In this document: in pieces, positions 6,930 through 16,254 of the stretch | Layout: each line of letters opens with the position of its first letter | Numbering within the stretch: the first letter of the stretch is position 1 | Source: Prevotella sp. | GTDB lineage: Bacteria; Bacteroidota; Bacteroidia; Bacteroidales; Bacteroidaceae | NCBI GenBank assembly: GCA_016287755.1 | Contig: JAEEWT010000014.1 | Span: 36,027-100,026 of the forward strand | Direction: 5' to 3' | DNA: 64,000 nucleotides | Position numbers and translations under genes: made by a program | The notes under the pieces: model-generated | Seen by the model: only the letters and a program-made list of their open reading frames with translations | Told to the model about the DNA's origin: nothing | Databases searched by the model: none

Positions 6930-7538
6930 TTATGCGAACGCATAGATGAGCGACTGAATGAGTTGGGCAGCAAAGAGATAAACAACCCAAAGAGGGAGGG
7001 TTTGGCGGATACCCTCGGTCATTCCTTCAAACACTTGCTGCCATGAGAGGAAATGCGTACTCAGCAGTCCATAGACAACCGAAAGGATGGTGACGGTGAA
7101 GGCGACAATGGGGATGAGTGCCCTACTGAAACTACTGGGAAAGAGTTTTCCGGTTGCACTGAGCAGGACAGCATGTGAGGTGCAAGTAAGGAAGAAAACG
7201 ACTAATATGACAAGGATGAGCAAGACCATCGAAACGGTCAGGGCGAACCGTTGACGATACGACGGTCGTTTCCCATGTATCAAATCAGCAATAGCCTGCG
7301 CGAGTCCGCTGGTGCGGAACACCCCATAGGCAATGGCTGCCACGAGCAGCCATACCAGAACAGGGGTGGCAAGATTCTCAGAAAACCGTCCCATGAACCA
7401 GCGAATACCCTCGCTGCTCAACAGAGAGTGTACATAGGTCTGCTGAGTAGCCGAACTAACGATCCACGACACCAATATCAACAGGATCTGCAGAGCGGCA
7501 AGAACGAGGGTGAGCCAAGCCCAGAACTTAGTCTTCAT
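6930..7538 (-). CDS. small AbgT-like integral membrane protein
   Basis: From the ATG at 7538 the protein has 202 residues and about five hydrophobic segments (roughly 8-30, 55-80, 100-122, 135-160, 178-200). The segment LLSSEGIRWFMGRFSENLAT and the C-terminal FEGMTEGIRQTLPLWVVYLF followed by AAQ resemble pieces of AbgT-family transporters, which are normally over 450 residues. This looks like a shortened relative. It overlaps the response-regulator gene by 11 nt and is last in the kdgK-eda-kinase-regulator operon. The function is unknown; it could be a transporter fragment or a membrane partner of the kinase. Confidence 0.65.
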   Translation of the reverse strand: MKTKFWAWLTLVLAALQILLILVSWIVSSATQQTYVHSLLSSEGIRWFMGRFSENLATPVLVWLLVAAIAYGVFRTSGLAQAIADLIHGKRPSYRQRFALTVSMVLLILVILVVFFLTCTSHAVLLSATGKLFPSSFSRALIPIVAFTVTILSVVYGLLSTHFLSWQQVFEGMTEGIRQTLPLWVVYLFAAQLIQSLIYAFA

Positions 7539-8253
7539 CAGGAACAAGATTGTCTATATCAATAATACGCAGCTCAAGGGCACGTACCACCAAGCGGGTA
7601 GCATTGATTCCTATGCCTCCATTACCGTTGGGGAACAGTTTCTGAATGAGCTCGTTCTGACGTTTCTCCAAACTCTTTACACCGAATGGCATTCCGCGCA
7701 GGTTGGTAATCTGCTCCTTGGTGTAACCCAATGCCAGATGACGGAGGAAGCGCTCGTCGTATTCATCGATCTCGTAATCAACGATGGCTTCCTGCTTGGC
7801 CAGCTGACTGCCCACGCTGTGCTTGAAGCGGTCGATGATCTTCTCGAGGATGGGTTGGTTGAACACCATCTTCTTTCCCGACATCACACTCGACACATCG
7901 CCACGGGTAAGCAGCTCGCCGCTCTTCAGACAGATACCGTCGCATCCTGCATCGAGCACATCTACCCACAGCTTTTCGTTCAGGATTTCACCCGTGAAGA
8001 TCAGTACCTTCACATCCGGGTAAGCCTCCTTGGTATGACGGCAGATCTCTACGCCTACGGTGGTAGAACCACCCAGTCCGAGGTCAAGAAGCACCAGATC
8101 GGGCTTGGTCTGCTTAATCAATCGCCAATAGGCGGGTTCGTTCTCTGCGGTACCGATAATCTCGGCTTCAGGGATTTCGTTACGGAAGATTCCTTCTGTG
8201 CCCTTCAGTTCCAGGGCTACGTCTTCGACAATGATGACTTTGAATGGATTCAT
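7528..8253 (-). CDS. two-component response regulator
   Basis: The 241-residue protein has an N-terminal receiver domain (about 1-125). VIIVEDV holds the acidic pocket, LVLLDLGLGG (about 53-62) the phospho-acceptor Asp, LIFTGE the Thr-switch strand and CLKSGE the conserved Lys. The C-terminal domain (about 155-241) contains ERFLRHLALGYTKEQITNL, then SLEKRQNELIQKLF. This resembles a LuxR-like helix-turn-helix output of a Bacteroidales-specific type (I recall DUF5932; not verified). It overlaps the kinase gene by 4 nt, so it is the cognate partner. Confidence 0.85.
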   Translation of the reverse strand: MNPFKVIIVEDVALELKGTEGIFRNEIPEAEIIGTAENEPAYWRLIKQTKPDLVLLDLGLGGSTTVGVEICRHTKEAYPDVKVLIFTGEILNEKLWVDVLDAGCDGICLKSGELLTRGDVSSVMSGKKMVFNQPILEKIIDRFKHSVGSQLAKQEAIVDYEIDEYDERFLRHLALGYTKEQITNLRGMPFGVKSLEKRQNELIQKLFPNGNGGIGINATRLVVRALELRIIDIDNLVPDED

Positions 8254-11200
8254 GATGGGTTAATGGTTTTATGAGGTTCTTGGTTATTACTGGGTTGAAG
8301 TGTTCCTGCCAAGGTGACATGCAATAGTGTACTGCCATCGGCAGCTTTCTCAGCCGTGATGCCGCATCCGCGAAGGTTGGTGGCCTCGCCGTTGTCGCGG
8401 GCTATCTGACGACAGATAAGGAACGGGATGTTCTCTAACGAGGGTACGAACAGATCGCGGAACGGTAATTGTTTCATTTGGATATGGAAGGTAACATACC
8501 TGCCGTCTTTCTCTGATGCTTCCATGGTGAGGGCTTTCTCTCCACTCTGCTTCTGGATGAGCTCGAAGAGGTAGCGCAGCAGACTCTCATCGCCTGTAAG
8601 ACGGGCACCATGAAGCACCACTGCCTTACATTCCTGACGCACCGTTTCCATCTGTCGCATGGCCTGTGCCGAAAGGAGTGTATGGAGATCCTTGTAGTAA
8701 GACACCAGTTCGTCGATGGCCGACAGATGGGTATCGGTACCATCAATCAGCTGACGGATGCGGGAGGGGTAATACATGGTTTCATGTTTCAACGTACTCA
8801 GACAGTTGTCCATGACATTATTACTGATGTACAGCTTCTGCTGTTCATATTCTGTTCGGCGCAACTCATCCTCAGAGAGCTCAATGGTGAGGTGCTGCGT
8901 CTGGTTGAACGCCACACTATCCTGCAGCGCATGCTGGATCTGTTCCACAACCGCCAACAGGTTCTGCGGCCATTTCGAGTTTCCAACCGTCATGATCTTG
9001 TTCAGCATCTCCAGTTTCGTCTCGTCGTTCTCCTTGCTCAACAGCATGGAGTTAATCTGTTCAACCTGCTCCAAGCAGAAACGATAATGGATGAGATGAC
9101 GGTAATAGAGGAAATAGTAGGCCACGAGAATGAGCAGGAGGAAGAGGATGAGCAGGACCATGGCAATCGACTTGTTCGACTCCGACCGCTGCATGACGCT
9201 GACATACGATTCGAGTCGGTCATCAGCCGACTTCTCCTTATACAACTGCGTATATACCTTGTTGTTATACTGATACAGCTGCCAGTCGTGCAACGCCAAA
9301 GCAGCCACGGCAATCTCATTGCGAAGGAAGACAATCATGTCGTAATCGGCCGTAAGATGACGGTGGAACCAATCGATCTCGGCAGGTTCAGAGGCATTCA
9401 GCTCTAATAAATACATATACTGTTCATCATCCGGATACACCTGATGATGATGACGGTTTAGACGGGTGATGGCACTATCGGCAAAGACAATGCTCTTTCT
9501 GTATTCTTTCTTGATATTGCTCGCATACACACTATCGGTATAGGCCGATGCCTTCATGATATCCGTGTTATCTGCAGAGGCGGAAAGAGTACAGAGACAC
9601 AACAGGGGCAGAAGAAGGCGGAGAACACCCTTGGGCAGACGGAAGGAGAAACGGCTCCCCTCCCCTTTCTTGCTTTCTGCCTGTATGGTACAAACCTGGA
9701 ATATCTGACTGATCTTCCTGTATTTCTCGATGATGCCCTTGCAGTTCAGTAATCCGAAGCCATGACCGCCACTGATCTTATGCTTGAAGATGCCTTCCAG
9801 CTCTTCCTCGTCCAAGCCCATTCCGGTATCGGTAATGGAAATCTCCACAGCATCACCTTTGTCAGAACTCTCAATCGTTACCTCTCCACCCTCCGGCGTG
9901 AACTTCCTGGCATTGTCGGCCAAGGTGTTGATCATGAAGAGTGTCATGGTCTTATCTGCCTTCACCACATCAGCCGAGGGATGTACTTGAAGCGTGATAC
10001 CCTTCAGGTGGAACGACATCCTACTCTTGGCCACGATATCGAACAGCTCCTGTACACGGAAGCTTTCGATATGCAACGACAGCTGACCCTGCTGAAGCTG
10101 GATCCATTGGGTGAGCACATCATTATACTGATGAATGGTATCAGACAGCTCGGCGACATACGCATATCTGCTCTGTCGTTTCTCCTCATCCTCCTTACCG
10201 TCCTTCAGCTTCTTCACCTCATGAATCATACGGTCGATCAACGGGGTGATGCTGTTCACCAGGAAGAGCTTTGCCCGGTTCTCCTCATGACGTTTCTTAC
10301 TGTTGTCAATCAGGTTCTCACTGATGGCGCGGGATTCATTTAATTCTTCATATAATCCCTTTAAGTCATTAACATGCTGTTCATTACTGATTCTCCATTC
10401 ATTAAGAGGTTCCAGTAATGATGACAGGGAGGATGAGTTGTCTTTTCTTCTGCGGAGTGAATTGAACAGGAACATGGAAACCATCACCAAAAGGATCATC
10501 ACCACCACGGCAATAAGCATGGCATTGAGCTGTCTGACGGAATGTCCCAGTTGTTCAGCACGCGCTTCCAGCATCCTGTCCTGGCGGGTGCTGTCCTGCA
10601 TGTCCAGATAACGGTTTCTGTGGAAATTACTCAGTTCAATACTATCGATGGCTGCATAGGTCATTGACAACCGTTCGTGGATACTTGCCACCAGGTCAGG
10701 AGCCTGGTGTACGGCCTCGTCGGAATGCAGCGCCTTATCCAGATAATACCCCGCCGCATTGTAGTCGCCCAAGGCCCAGTAGCAGGAAGCCAACGTACGG
10801 TAAGAACCGGCTATCTGATAAACATCACCATAGCGACTGAACAAGATATGCGATTGCTCTGCCAGGTTTCCGGCTATCAATGAGTCGGGTAATCCTGCAG
10901 GATTGATGAACTTCATAGCCGGCAGGTTATCCCTGATGAGTGCGTTTCGGATATCCGGTTCGAAGAGATGCTCACTGAGGGCTTGCATGGAATTCGCCTC
11001 CCAATACACACTACCATTGTGCAATGCCAACTGGTAGCACTTCATCAGATAGTCCCATTCCTGCTGGTTCACCTCTTCCTTGGTTCCTTGTGTAATGATA
11101 CCTCCTGCACCAATCTGATAGAGATAGTTCAGATACTGCGCCGTATCCTTCTCCAGCTCCGGATCGTTCTTGATGGTTTCAAGCGCTTCTATCGAAGCCT

Positions 11201-11738
11201 TCTCCAATCCAATATAATAATAATAGGTGGAAGCGACAATGGCCAGCTCACTTCTGGCATAGATCATTCGCTGACGCATTCGAGGAGTAAGGTTGACCGA
11301 TTCCTCCTCTATTCGTCTTAATGACCTACGTGCATTCTCATAATATTCGTAGAAGTCCTTGTTGCGTGACACACGCTGACAAAGACGCATCTGCTGAATG
11401 TCGGCTATCAACAGCTCAATCTGGTTATCCGAAAGCATCGGTATGCTGTCCAGCTGACGGTATGCTTCCTGATACCTCATCTTGGCCAGACTGACGAAGG
11501 CCATGTTGTTCAGTGCCTCCGCCTTACCGTCGCTATAGTGGTCGGCCAAGGCAAATGCCTTGTTCGCATAATACCAGGTAGAGTCGAGATTCTTATAATG
11601 GAACGCATAGGATATATCATTCAGCTCATCCACTTCTTTACGAAGAGAAGAAGAACAGGCTGAAAGACACAAAAGACCCAATAGGAGGAGTCCTATCGAG
11701 CCTTTTCGTAACGTATTATCATGAACGTGCTTCAGCAA
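8250..11738 (-). CDS. tandem sensor histidine kinase (DUF5112/DUF5113-type)
   Basis: This is a 1162-residue protein. A lipoprotein signal with lipobox LSAC (Cys28) is followed by a TPR-like periplasmic region (about 35-395) and TM1 (407-426). A coiled coil follows, then an H-box-like segment MIHEVKKL (His506) and an ATPase domain with N-box [10 protein letters not shown] (604-613), G1 DTGMGL and G2 GHGFGL (658-663). A signal-like segment (706-722) leads to a second periplasmic domain and TM3 (859-879). A second H-box-like KHETMYYP (His985) and a degenerate ATPase-like tail follow. The architecture fits my recollection of the Bacteroides DUF5112/DUF5113 family. The start is a TTG overlapping the eda stop by 20 nt; no in-frame ATG precedes the lipobox. 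It is coupled to the response regulator (ATGA). Confidence 0.8.
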   Translation of the reverse strand: MLKHVHDNTLRKGSIGLLLLGLLCLSACSSSLRKEVDELNDISYAFHYKNLDSTWYYANKAFALADHYSDGKAEALNNMAFVSLAKMRYQEAYRQLDSIPMLSDNQIELLIADIQQMRLCQRVSRNKDFYEYYENARRSLRRIEEESVNLTPRMRQRMIYARSELAIVASTYYYYIGLEKASIEALETIKNDPELEKDTAQYLNYLYQIGAGGIITQGTKEEVNQQEWDYLMKCYQLALHNGSVYWEANSMQALSEHLFEPDIRNALIRDNLPAMKFINPAGLPDSLIAGNLAEQSHILFSRYGDVYQIAGSYRTLASCYWALGDYNAAGYYLDKALHSDEAVHQAPDLVASIHERLSMTYAAIDSIELSNFHRNRYLDMQDSTRQDRMLEARAEQLGHSVRQLNAMLIAVVVMILLVMVSMFLFNSLRRRKDNSSSLSSLLEPLNEWRISNEQHVNDLKGLYEELNESRAISENLIDNSKKRHEENRAKLFLVNSITPLIDRMIHEVKKLKDGKEDEEKRQSRYAYVAELSDTIHQYNDVLTQWIQLQQGQLSLHIESFRVQELFDIVAKSRMSFHLKGITLQVHPSADVVKADKTMTLFMINTLADNARKFTPEGGEVTIESSDKGDAVEISITDTGMGLDEEELEGIFKHKISGGHGFGLLNCKGIIEKYRKISQIFQVCTIQAESKKGEGSRFSFRLPKGVLRLLLPLLCLCTLSASADNTDIMKASAYTDSVYASNIKKEYRKSIVFADSAITRLNRHHHQVYPDDEQYMYLLELNASEPAEIDWFHRHLTADYDMIVFLRNEIAVAALALHDWQLYQYNNKVYTQLYKEKSADDRLESYVSVMQRSESNKSIAMVLLILFLLLILVAYYFLYYRHLIHYRFCLEQVEQINSMLLSKENDETKLEMLNKIMTVGNSKWPQNLLAVVEQIQHALQDSVAFNQTQHLTIELSEDELRRTEYEQQKLYISNNVMDNCLSTLKHETMYYPSRIRQLIDGTDTHLSAIDELVSYYKDLHTLLSAQAMRQMETVRQECKAVVLHGARLTGDESLLRYLFELIQKQSGEKALTMEASEKDGRYVTFHIQMKQLPFRDLFVPSLENIPFLICRQIARDNGEATNLRGCGITAEKAADGSTLLHVTLAGTLQPSNNQEPHKTINPS

Positions 11739-12387
11739 TATAGCCTAAAGCCTCCTTGCACTTATCGGTTATATACTGCCAGTCGTTGGCTTTCACCTTG
11801 TCGCCAGGGAACAGCTTGGAGCCCATGCCGACGCAATAGACACCGGCTTTGAACCATGACTTCAGGTTCTCTGCCTCGGGAGCCACACCACCAGTTACCA
11901 TGATCTTCGACCAAGGCATCGGTGCCTTGAGTCCTTTCACCATGTTAGGACCAACCACATCACCAGGGAACACCTTTGTCAGGTCACATCCTAATTCCTG
12001 TGCCTTACCGATTTCAGAGACGGTCATACATCCAGGACAATAAGGAACGAGACGACGGTTGCACACCGGAGCTACATCAGGATTGAACAGCGGACCCACC
12101 ACGAAGCAGGCACCTAACTGGATATACATCGCTGCTGTGGGTGCATCAACCACGGAACCGATTCCCAACGCCAGTTCAGGACATTTCTTGTCGGCCCATT
12201 TCACCAACTCGCCAAACACTTCCTGAGCAAAATCGCCGCGATTGGTAAACTCAAAGGCACGCACACCTCCCTCATAGCAGGCCTTCACCACATTCTTACA
12301 TGTTTCGAGATCTTTGTGATAGAACACAGGTACCATACCTGTATCCCCGATCTTCTGCATCACTGCAATCTTATCAAACTTTGCCAC
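11719..12387 (-). CDS. eda: KDPG/KHG aldolase
   Basis: The 222-residue class I aldolase cleaves 2-keto-3-deoxy-6-phosphogluconate to pyruvate and glyceraldehyde 3-phosphate, the last step of hexuronate breakdown. Visible features are FEFTNRGD (46-52; the Glu is the usual general base), Lys138 in LTKVFPGD as the Schiff-base lysine, and the phosphate-binding glycines MVTGGVAP (163-170) and VGMGSKLF. It lies downstream of kdgK, whose product is its substrate. Its 3' end overlaps the kinase start by 20 nt, tying a sensor system to the pathway. Confidence 0.93.
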   Translation of the reverse strand: MAKFDKIAVMQKIGDTGMVPVFYHKDLETCKNVVKACYEGGVRAFEFTNRGDFAQEVFGELVKWADKKCPELALGIGSVVDAPTAAMYIQLGACFVVGPLFNPDVAPVCNRRLVPYCPGCMTVSEIGKAQELGCDLTKVFPGDVVGPNMVKGLKAPMPWSKIMVTGGVAPEAENLKSWFKAGVYCVGMGSKLFPGDKVKANDWQYITDKCKEALGYIAEARS

Positions 12388-12429
12388 TTTGAACTTTGAA
12401 CTTTGAACTTTGAACTTTGAACTTTATGA
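12388..12429. repeat. TTTGAAC heptamer array between kdgK and eda
   Basis: Five to six near-perfect copies of the 7-bp word TTTGAAC fill the whole 42-bp spacer between the kdgK stop and the eda start. It is one of several spacers here made of iterated heptamers of unrelated sequence. Confidence 0.8.
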
Positions 12430-13452
12430 TTACCGTTGAACACGTCCGTTTGCACTTCCACCAGCCAAGGCTTCCACCTCTTCGATGGTAACCATGTTGA
12501 AGTCACCATTGATGGTGTGCTTCAAGGCAGAAGCAGCAACGGCGAACTCAAGCGCCTCACCCTGTGTCTCTTTGGTAAGCAGACCGTGAATCAAGCCTCC
12601 AGAGAATGAGTCACCACCACCCACACGGTCGATAATCGGATTGATCTCGTAGCGCTTGCTCTGATAGAACTCCTTACCGTCGTAGATCAGTGCCTTCCAA
12701 CCATTGTAGGTAGCTGAATAAGATTCACGAAGCGTGGAAACCACATACTTGAAGCCAAACTCCTGCATCATCTGCTTGAAGATTCCTTCGTAACCGGCAG
12801 CATCGGTCTTACCACTCTCTACGTCAGCATCTGGCTTGAATCCCAGACAGAGTTCTGCATCTTCCTCATTACCGATACATACATCCACATACTTCATCAA
12901 CGGGCGCATGATAGAGATGGCCTTTTCTGAAGTCCAGAGTTTCTTACGGAAATTCAAGTCAACAGAAACCGTCACCCCATGACGCTTTGCAGCCTCACAT
13001 GCCAGACGAGTCAACTCAGCAGCCTTGTCAGAGATAGCTGGAGTGATACCACTCCAATGGAACCACTGAGCACCCTCCATGATGGCATCAAAGTCGAAGT
13101 CTGACGCATCAGCCTCGGCAATGGCACTGTTGGCACGGTCGTATATCACCTTTGAAGGACGCATCGAAGCACCTGTCTCTGCATAGTACAAACCGATACG
13201 ATTACCGCCGCGGACCACATACTGGGTATTGACACCATAGCGACGAAGCGCATTCACGGCAATCTGACCGATTTCGTGCTTCGGCAGTTTGGTTACATAA
13301 TAAGCGTCATGACCGTAGTTGGCCAAGCTGATGGCTACATTTGCCTCACCTCCTCCAGGGATGATGCGGAACGATTCAGTCTGAATAAAACGGTCATTAC
13401 CTTGCGGTGACAGGCGGAGCATAATCTCGCCAAGGGTTACAATCTTTGCCAT
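12430..13452 (-). CDS. kdgK: 2-keto-3-deoxygluconate kinase (PfkB family)
   Basis: From the ATG at 13452 (MAKIVTLGEIMLRLSP) the protein has 340 residues; a 22-residue upstream extension is open but unlike the family. PfkB signatures are GGGEANVAISLANYG (33-47) and DRVGGGDSFSGG (275-286), where Asp281 is the catalytic base. It phosphorylates 2-keto-3-deoxygluconate made by UxaA to give KDPG for Eda. It reads divergently from the LacI-type regulator; a minus-strand TAAATTTG at 13536-13543 is a likely -7 box. Confidence 0.9.
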   Translation of the reverse strand: MAKIVTLGEIMLRLSPQGNDRFIQTESFRIIPGGGEANVAISLANYGHDAYYVTKLPKHEIGQIAVNALRRYGVNTQYVVRGGNRIGLYYAETGASMRPSKVIYDRANSAIAEADASDFDFDAIMEGAQWFHWSGITPAISDKAAELTRLACEAAKRHGVTVSVDLNFRKKLWTSEKAISIMRPLMKYVDVCIGNEEDAELCLGFKPDADVESGKTDAAGYEGIFKQMMQEFGFKYVVSTLRESYSATYNGWKALIYDGKEFYQSKRYEINPIIDRVGGGDSFSGGLIHGLLTKETQGEALEFAVAASALKHTINGDFNMVTIEEVEALAGGSANGRVQR

Positions 13453-13535
13453 AATTACTATTTCTTTAAAACTTTGACTTTCTATTTGAATGATTTGTTT
13501 TGCTGTTTGCGTGCACAAAAATACGCTTTCGGCGA

Positions 13536-13543
13536 CAAATTTA
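13536..13543 (-). promoter_or_regulatory. candidate -7 box for the kdgK operon
   Basis: TAAATTTG on the minus strand, 83 nt upstream of the kdgK start. No good -33 box is visible, which would suit an activated or repressed promoter. Confidence 0.45.
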
Positions 13544-13590
13544 CAAAGAAAAATCGAGAAATAATAGGTTTACAAGAAAAAAATGTGTTG

Positions 13591-13651
13591 TGTGTTCGCA
13601 CAATTCAACTTTTATTGTTAAATTTGCACACGAAAAGAGAATGTGTTCGCA
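13591..13651. promoter_or_regulatory. candidate LacI-type operator pair and lacI -7 box
   Basis: The decamer TGTGTTCGCA occurs at 13591-13600 and again at 13642-13651. The first copy is part of a short palindrome, TTGTGTGTTCGCACAA. The plus-strand -7 box TAAATTTG (13619-13626) lies between them. Spacing and position fit operators of the divergent LacI-type regulator, but this is inference. Confidence 0.35.
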
Positions 13652-13678
13652 AACAACCAATCATCACAACCCATTACA

Positions 13679-14743
13679 ATGGCACAAAAAGTAAGAATCA
13701 AAGACATCGCAGAGAAGTCGGGAGTATCTGTTGGAACTGTTGACCGTATCCTTCACAACCGTCCGAACGTATCGAAGTCAGCTCGTGAGAAAGTGGAAAA
13801 GGTACTGAAGGAAATCAACTACCAACCCAACATGTATGCCAGTGCGTTGGCATACAACAAATCGTACACCTTTTATATCATTATGCCTATGCACGAGAGC
13901 GAAGCATACTGGCAAGAGATTGAAGAAGGGGCCATGAAGGCCTGCGATGCTCGCCGTGACTTCCACATCGACGTACAGGTGGCTTATTACACGAGGTTAG
14001 ACACAAAGACCTTCTCGGAGACTTTCCAAGAGGTGCTCGACAAGGCGCCGAACGGTGTGATTGTCGTTCCCAGCGAGTTCGAAATCACCAAACACTATAC
14101 CGATCTTTTACACGAACGCAATATTCCATTCATCCTGCTTGACTCTTACATGCCCGATTTGAATCCCCTCTCTTTCTTCGGTCAGGATTCGTTCTGCAGT
14201 GGATACTTCGCAGCAAAGATGCTGATGCTTGTGGCCGCACAGGAAAAAAGGATCATGCTGATGAAGCAGACCAAAGACGGGAAGGTGGCGAGCAAACAGC
14301 AGGATAACCGCGAAGTGGGTTTCCGTCATTATATGAAAGACCATTTCCCCGCTGTGCAGATTGTTGAGCTCGACCTTCCGCTCGAAGCCGACAGGAGTGA
14401 GTATGATGCGATGATTGAATCTTTCTTCAACAAACATCCTGAGGTACATCACTGCATCACCATGTGTTCCAAAGCACATATCGTAGGTGATTTCCTGTTG
14501 CGGACAAACCGTAAGAATGTGCAGATCATGGGTTATGATATGGTAGGAAAGAATGCGAACTGTCTGCGTCAGGGTTCCATCTCGTTCCTCATTGCACAGC
14601 ATGCCTTCATGCAAGGATATAATTGTGTGGACACCTTGTTCAAGGCCATCGTCCTGAAACAGAAGGTTGATCCCATCAACTACATGCCTATTGAACTTCT
14701 CACCAAAGAGAACGTAGATTTCTACCGTAGAACACAGTTGTAA
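13679..14743 (+). CDS. LacI-family transcriptional regulator of the hexuronate cluster
   Basis: From the ATG at 13679 (MAQKVRIKDIAEKSGVSVGT) the protein has 354 residues. The N-terminal LacI helix-turn-helix and hinge helix occupy residues 5-55. The periplasmic-binding-protein-like sensor domain follows (YTFYIIMPMHE to the C-terminus). Many relatives sense a sugar acid or phosphosugar. It is divergent from kdgK-eda and 11 nt upstream of uxaA, so KDG or a related hexuronate intermediate is the probable effector (inference). Confidence 0.9.
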   Translation: MAQKVRIKDIAEKSGVSVGTVDRILHNRPNVSKSAREKVEKVLKEINYQPNMYASALAYNKSYTFYIIMPMHESEAYWQEIEEGAMKACDARRDFHIDVQVAYYTRLDTKTFSETFQEVLDKAPNGVIVVPSEFEITKHYTDLLHERNIPFILLDSYMPDLNPLSFFGQDSFCSGYFAAKMLMLVAAQEKRIMLMKQTKDGKVASKQQDNREVGFRHYMKDHFPAVQIVELDLPLEADRSEYDAMIESFFNKHPEVHHCITMCSKAHIVGDFLLRTNRKNVQIMGYDMVGKNANCLRQGSISFLIAQHAFMQGYNCVDTLFKAIVLKQKVDPINYMPIELLTKENVDFYRRTQL

Positions 14744-14754
14744 TTGTTGTATCT

Positions 14755-16251
14755 ATGCAACAGTCGTCAACCATCAGAATCAACCCTGCCGACACCGTTA
14801 TCGTTTGTCTGCGACCCATGCATCAAGGGGAAATCATCGAGGTGGAACATCAACAGATCACCTTATTGGAGGATGTTCCCATGGGTCATAAGGTACTTAT
14901 CCGAGATACACAGAAAGGCGAAGACATCATCAAATACGGCTACCCTATCGGTCATGCCTGTCAGGATTTGAAAGCTGGTCAATGGGTGAACGAGCATAAC
15001 CTCGCGACGAACCTGAGCGGTAAGCTTGCCTACGAATATCATCCCGTAGAATCAAAGGCAAACGTGCAACCCGACCATCGTACATTCAACGGATATGTCC
15101 GTAAGAACGGCGAGGTGGGAATCAGGAACGAAATATGGATTGTCCCCACTGTGGGATGTGTCAATGGTGTGGCCGAACGACTGGCTCGTCAACTGGAAGA
15201 AGAAACCAAGTTGGAAGGTATTGATGCTGTGTTTGCCTGGCATCATAACTATGGTTGCTCTCAGTTGGGCGACGATCATGAGAACACCCGTAAAATCTTG
15301 CGTGATATTGTCTTACATCCTAATGCTGGAGCCGTTCTTGTAGTTTCATTAGGATGTGAGAACAACCAGCCAGACACCTTTATGCAATCGTTGGGTGACT
15401 ACGATGAGGAGCGCATCAAGCTGTTGGTGACTCAGCAGGTTGAAGGGGATGAGATAGAAGCGGGTATGAAGATGCTGCGCGAGTTGTATCAAGTGGCGAA
15501 AAAGGATCAACGACAGGTGTGCCCTATCCATGAGCTGCGCGTAGGATTGAAATGTGGTGGTTCAGACGGATTCAGCGGTATCACTGCCAATCCGCTTGTG
15601 GGGGCCTTCAGCGACTATCTCGTAGGACAAGGTGGTACGAGTATTCTGACTGAGGTACCTGAGATGTTTGGCGCTGAGACCATCTTGATGAATCGTTGCG
15701 AGACGCCTGCGTTATTTGAGCAGACTGTGAAACTCATCAATGATTTCAAGGACTATTACCTGAGTCATGGTGAACCAGTGGGTGAAAACCCTTCACCAGG
15801 GAACAAGGCAGGTGGTATCTCTACCTTGGAGGAAAAAGCTCTGGGTTGTACCCAGAAATGCGGAAGTATGCCTGTTAAGGGCGTGCTCGACTATGGTTGT
15901 CGTCTTACCACAAAAGGACTGAATCTTCTTTCTGCTCCAGGAAACGACCTGGTAGCATCGACGGCATTGGCGGCAGCTGGCTGTCAGATGGTGCTCTTCA
16001 CAACGGGACGTGGTACGCCTTTCGGTACCTTCATCCCTACCATGAAGATCTCCACTAACAGCGATCTGTTCAACAATAAGCCGAAATGGATTGACTTCAA
16101 TACCGGTGAACTGTTGGAAGGTAAGTCGATGGAAGTCGTTCTCCACGCATTCATCGACAAGATCATAGCCATTGCCAACGGAGAGAGGACACATAACGAA
16201 GAAAATGGCTATCGGGAAATATCTATCTTTAAAAACGGCGTGACATTATAA
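14755..16251 (+). CDS. uxaA: altronate dehydratase
   Basis: The 498-residue protein covers both halves of UxaA: an N-terminal SAF domain (about 8-85) and the C-terminal catalytic domain. Visible signatures include RNEIWIVPTVGCVN, HNYGCSQLGDDHENT, SLGCENNQ, LKCGGSDGFSGITANP and TTGRGTPFG. It converts D-altronate to 2-keto-3-deoxygluconate, an iron-dependent step of galacturonate breakdown. It sits between the LacI-type regulator and a transporter. uxaB and uxaC are not in the window. Confidence 0.93.
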   Translation: MQQSSTIRINPADTVIVCLRPMHQGEIIEVEHQQITLLEDVPMGHKVLIRDTQKGEDIIKYGYPIGHACQDLKAGQWVNEHNLATNLSGKLAYEYHPVESKANVQPDHRTFNGYVRKNGEVGIRNEIWIVPTVGCVNGVAERLARQLEEETKLEGIDAVFAWHHNYGCSQLGDDHENTRKILRDIVLHPNAGAVLVVSLGCENNQPDTFMQSLGDYDEERIKLLVTQQVEGDEIEAGMKMLRELYQVAKKDQRQVCPIHELRVGLKCGGSDGFSGITANPLVGAFSDYLVGQGGTSILTEVPEMFGAETILMNRCETPALFEQTVKLINDFKDYYLSHGEPVGENPSPGNKAGGISTLEEKALGCTQKCGSMPVKGVLDYGCRLTTKGLNLLSAPGNDLVASTALAAAGCQMVLFTTGRGTPFGTFIPTMKISTNSDLFNNKPKWIDFNTGELLEGKSMEVVLHAFIDKIIAIANGERTHNEENGYREISIFKNGVTL

Positions 16252-16254
16252 CCA

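Noticed and set aside
7510..8274. Plus-strand frame of 254 codons
   Set aside because: It is a shadow of the response-regulator gene on the other strand, whose receiver motifs are unmistakable.
8610..9407. Plus-strand frame of 265 codons
   Set aside because: It is antisense to the second half of the tandem kinase, with biased composition and no domain.
12388..12429. CRISPR-like array
   Set aside because: The repeat is a direct 7-bp tandem without spacers, and no cas gene is present.
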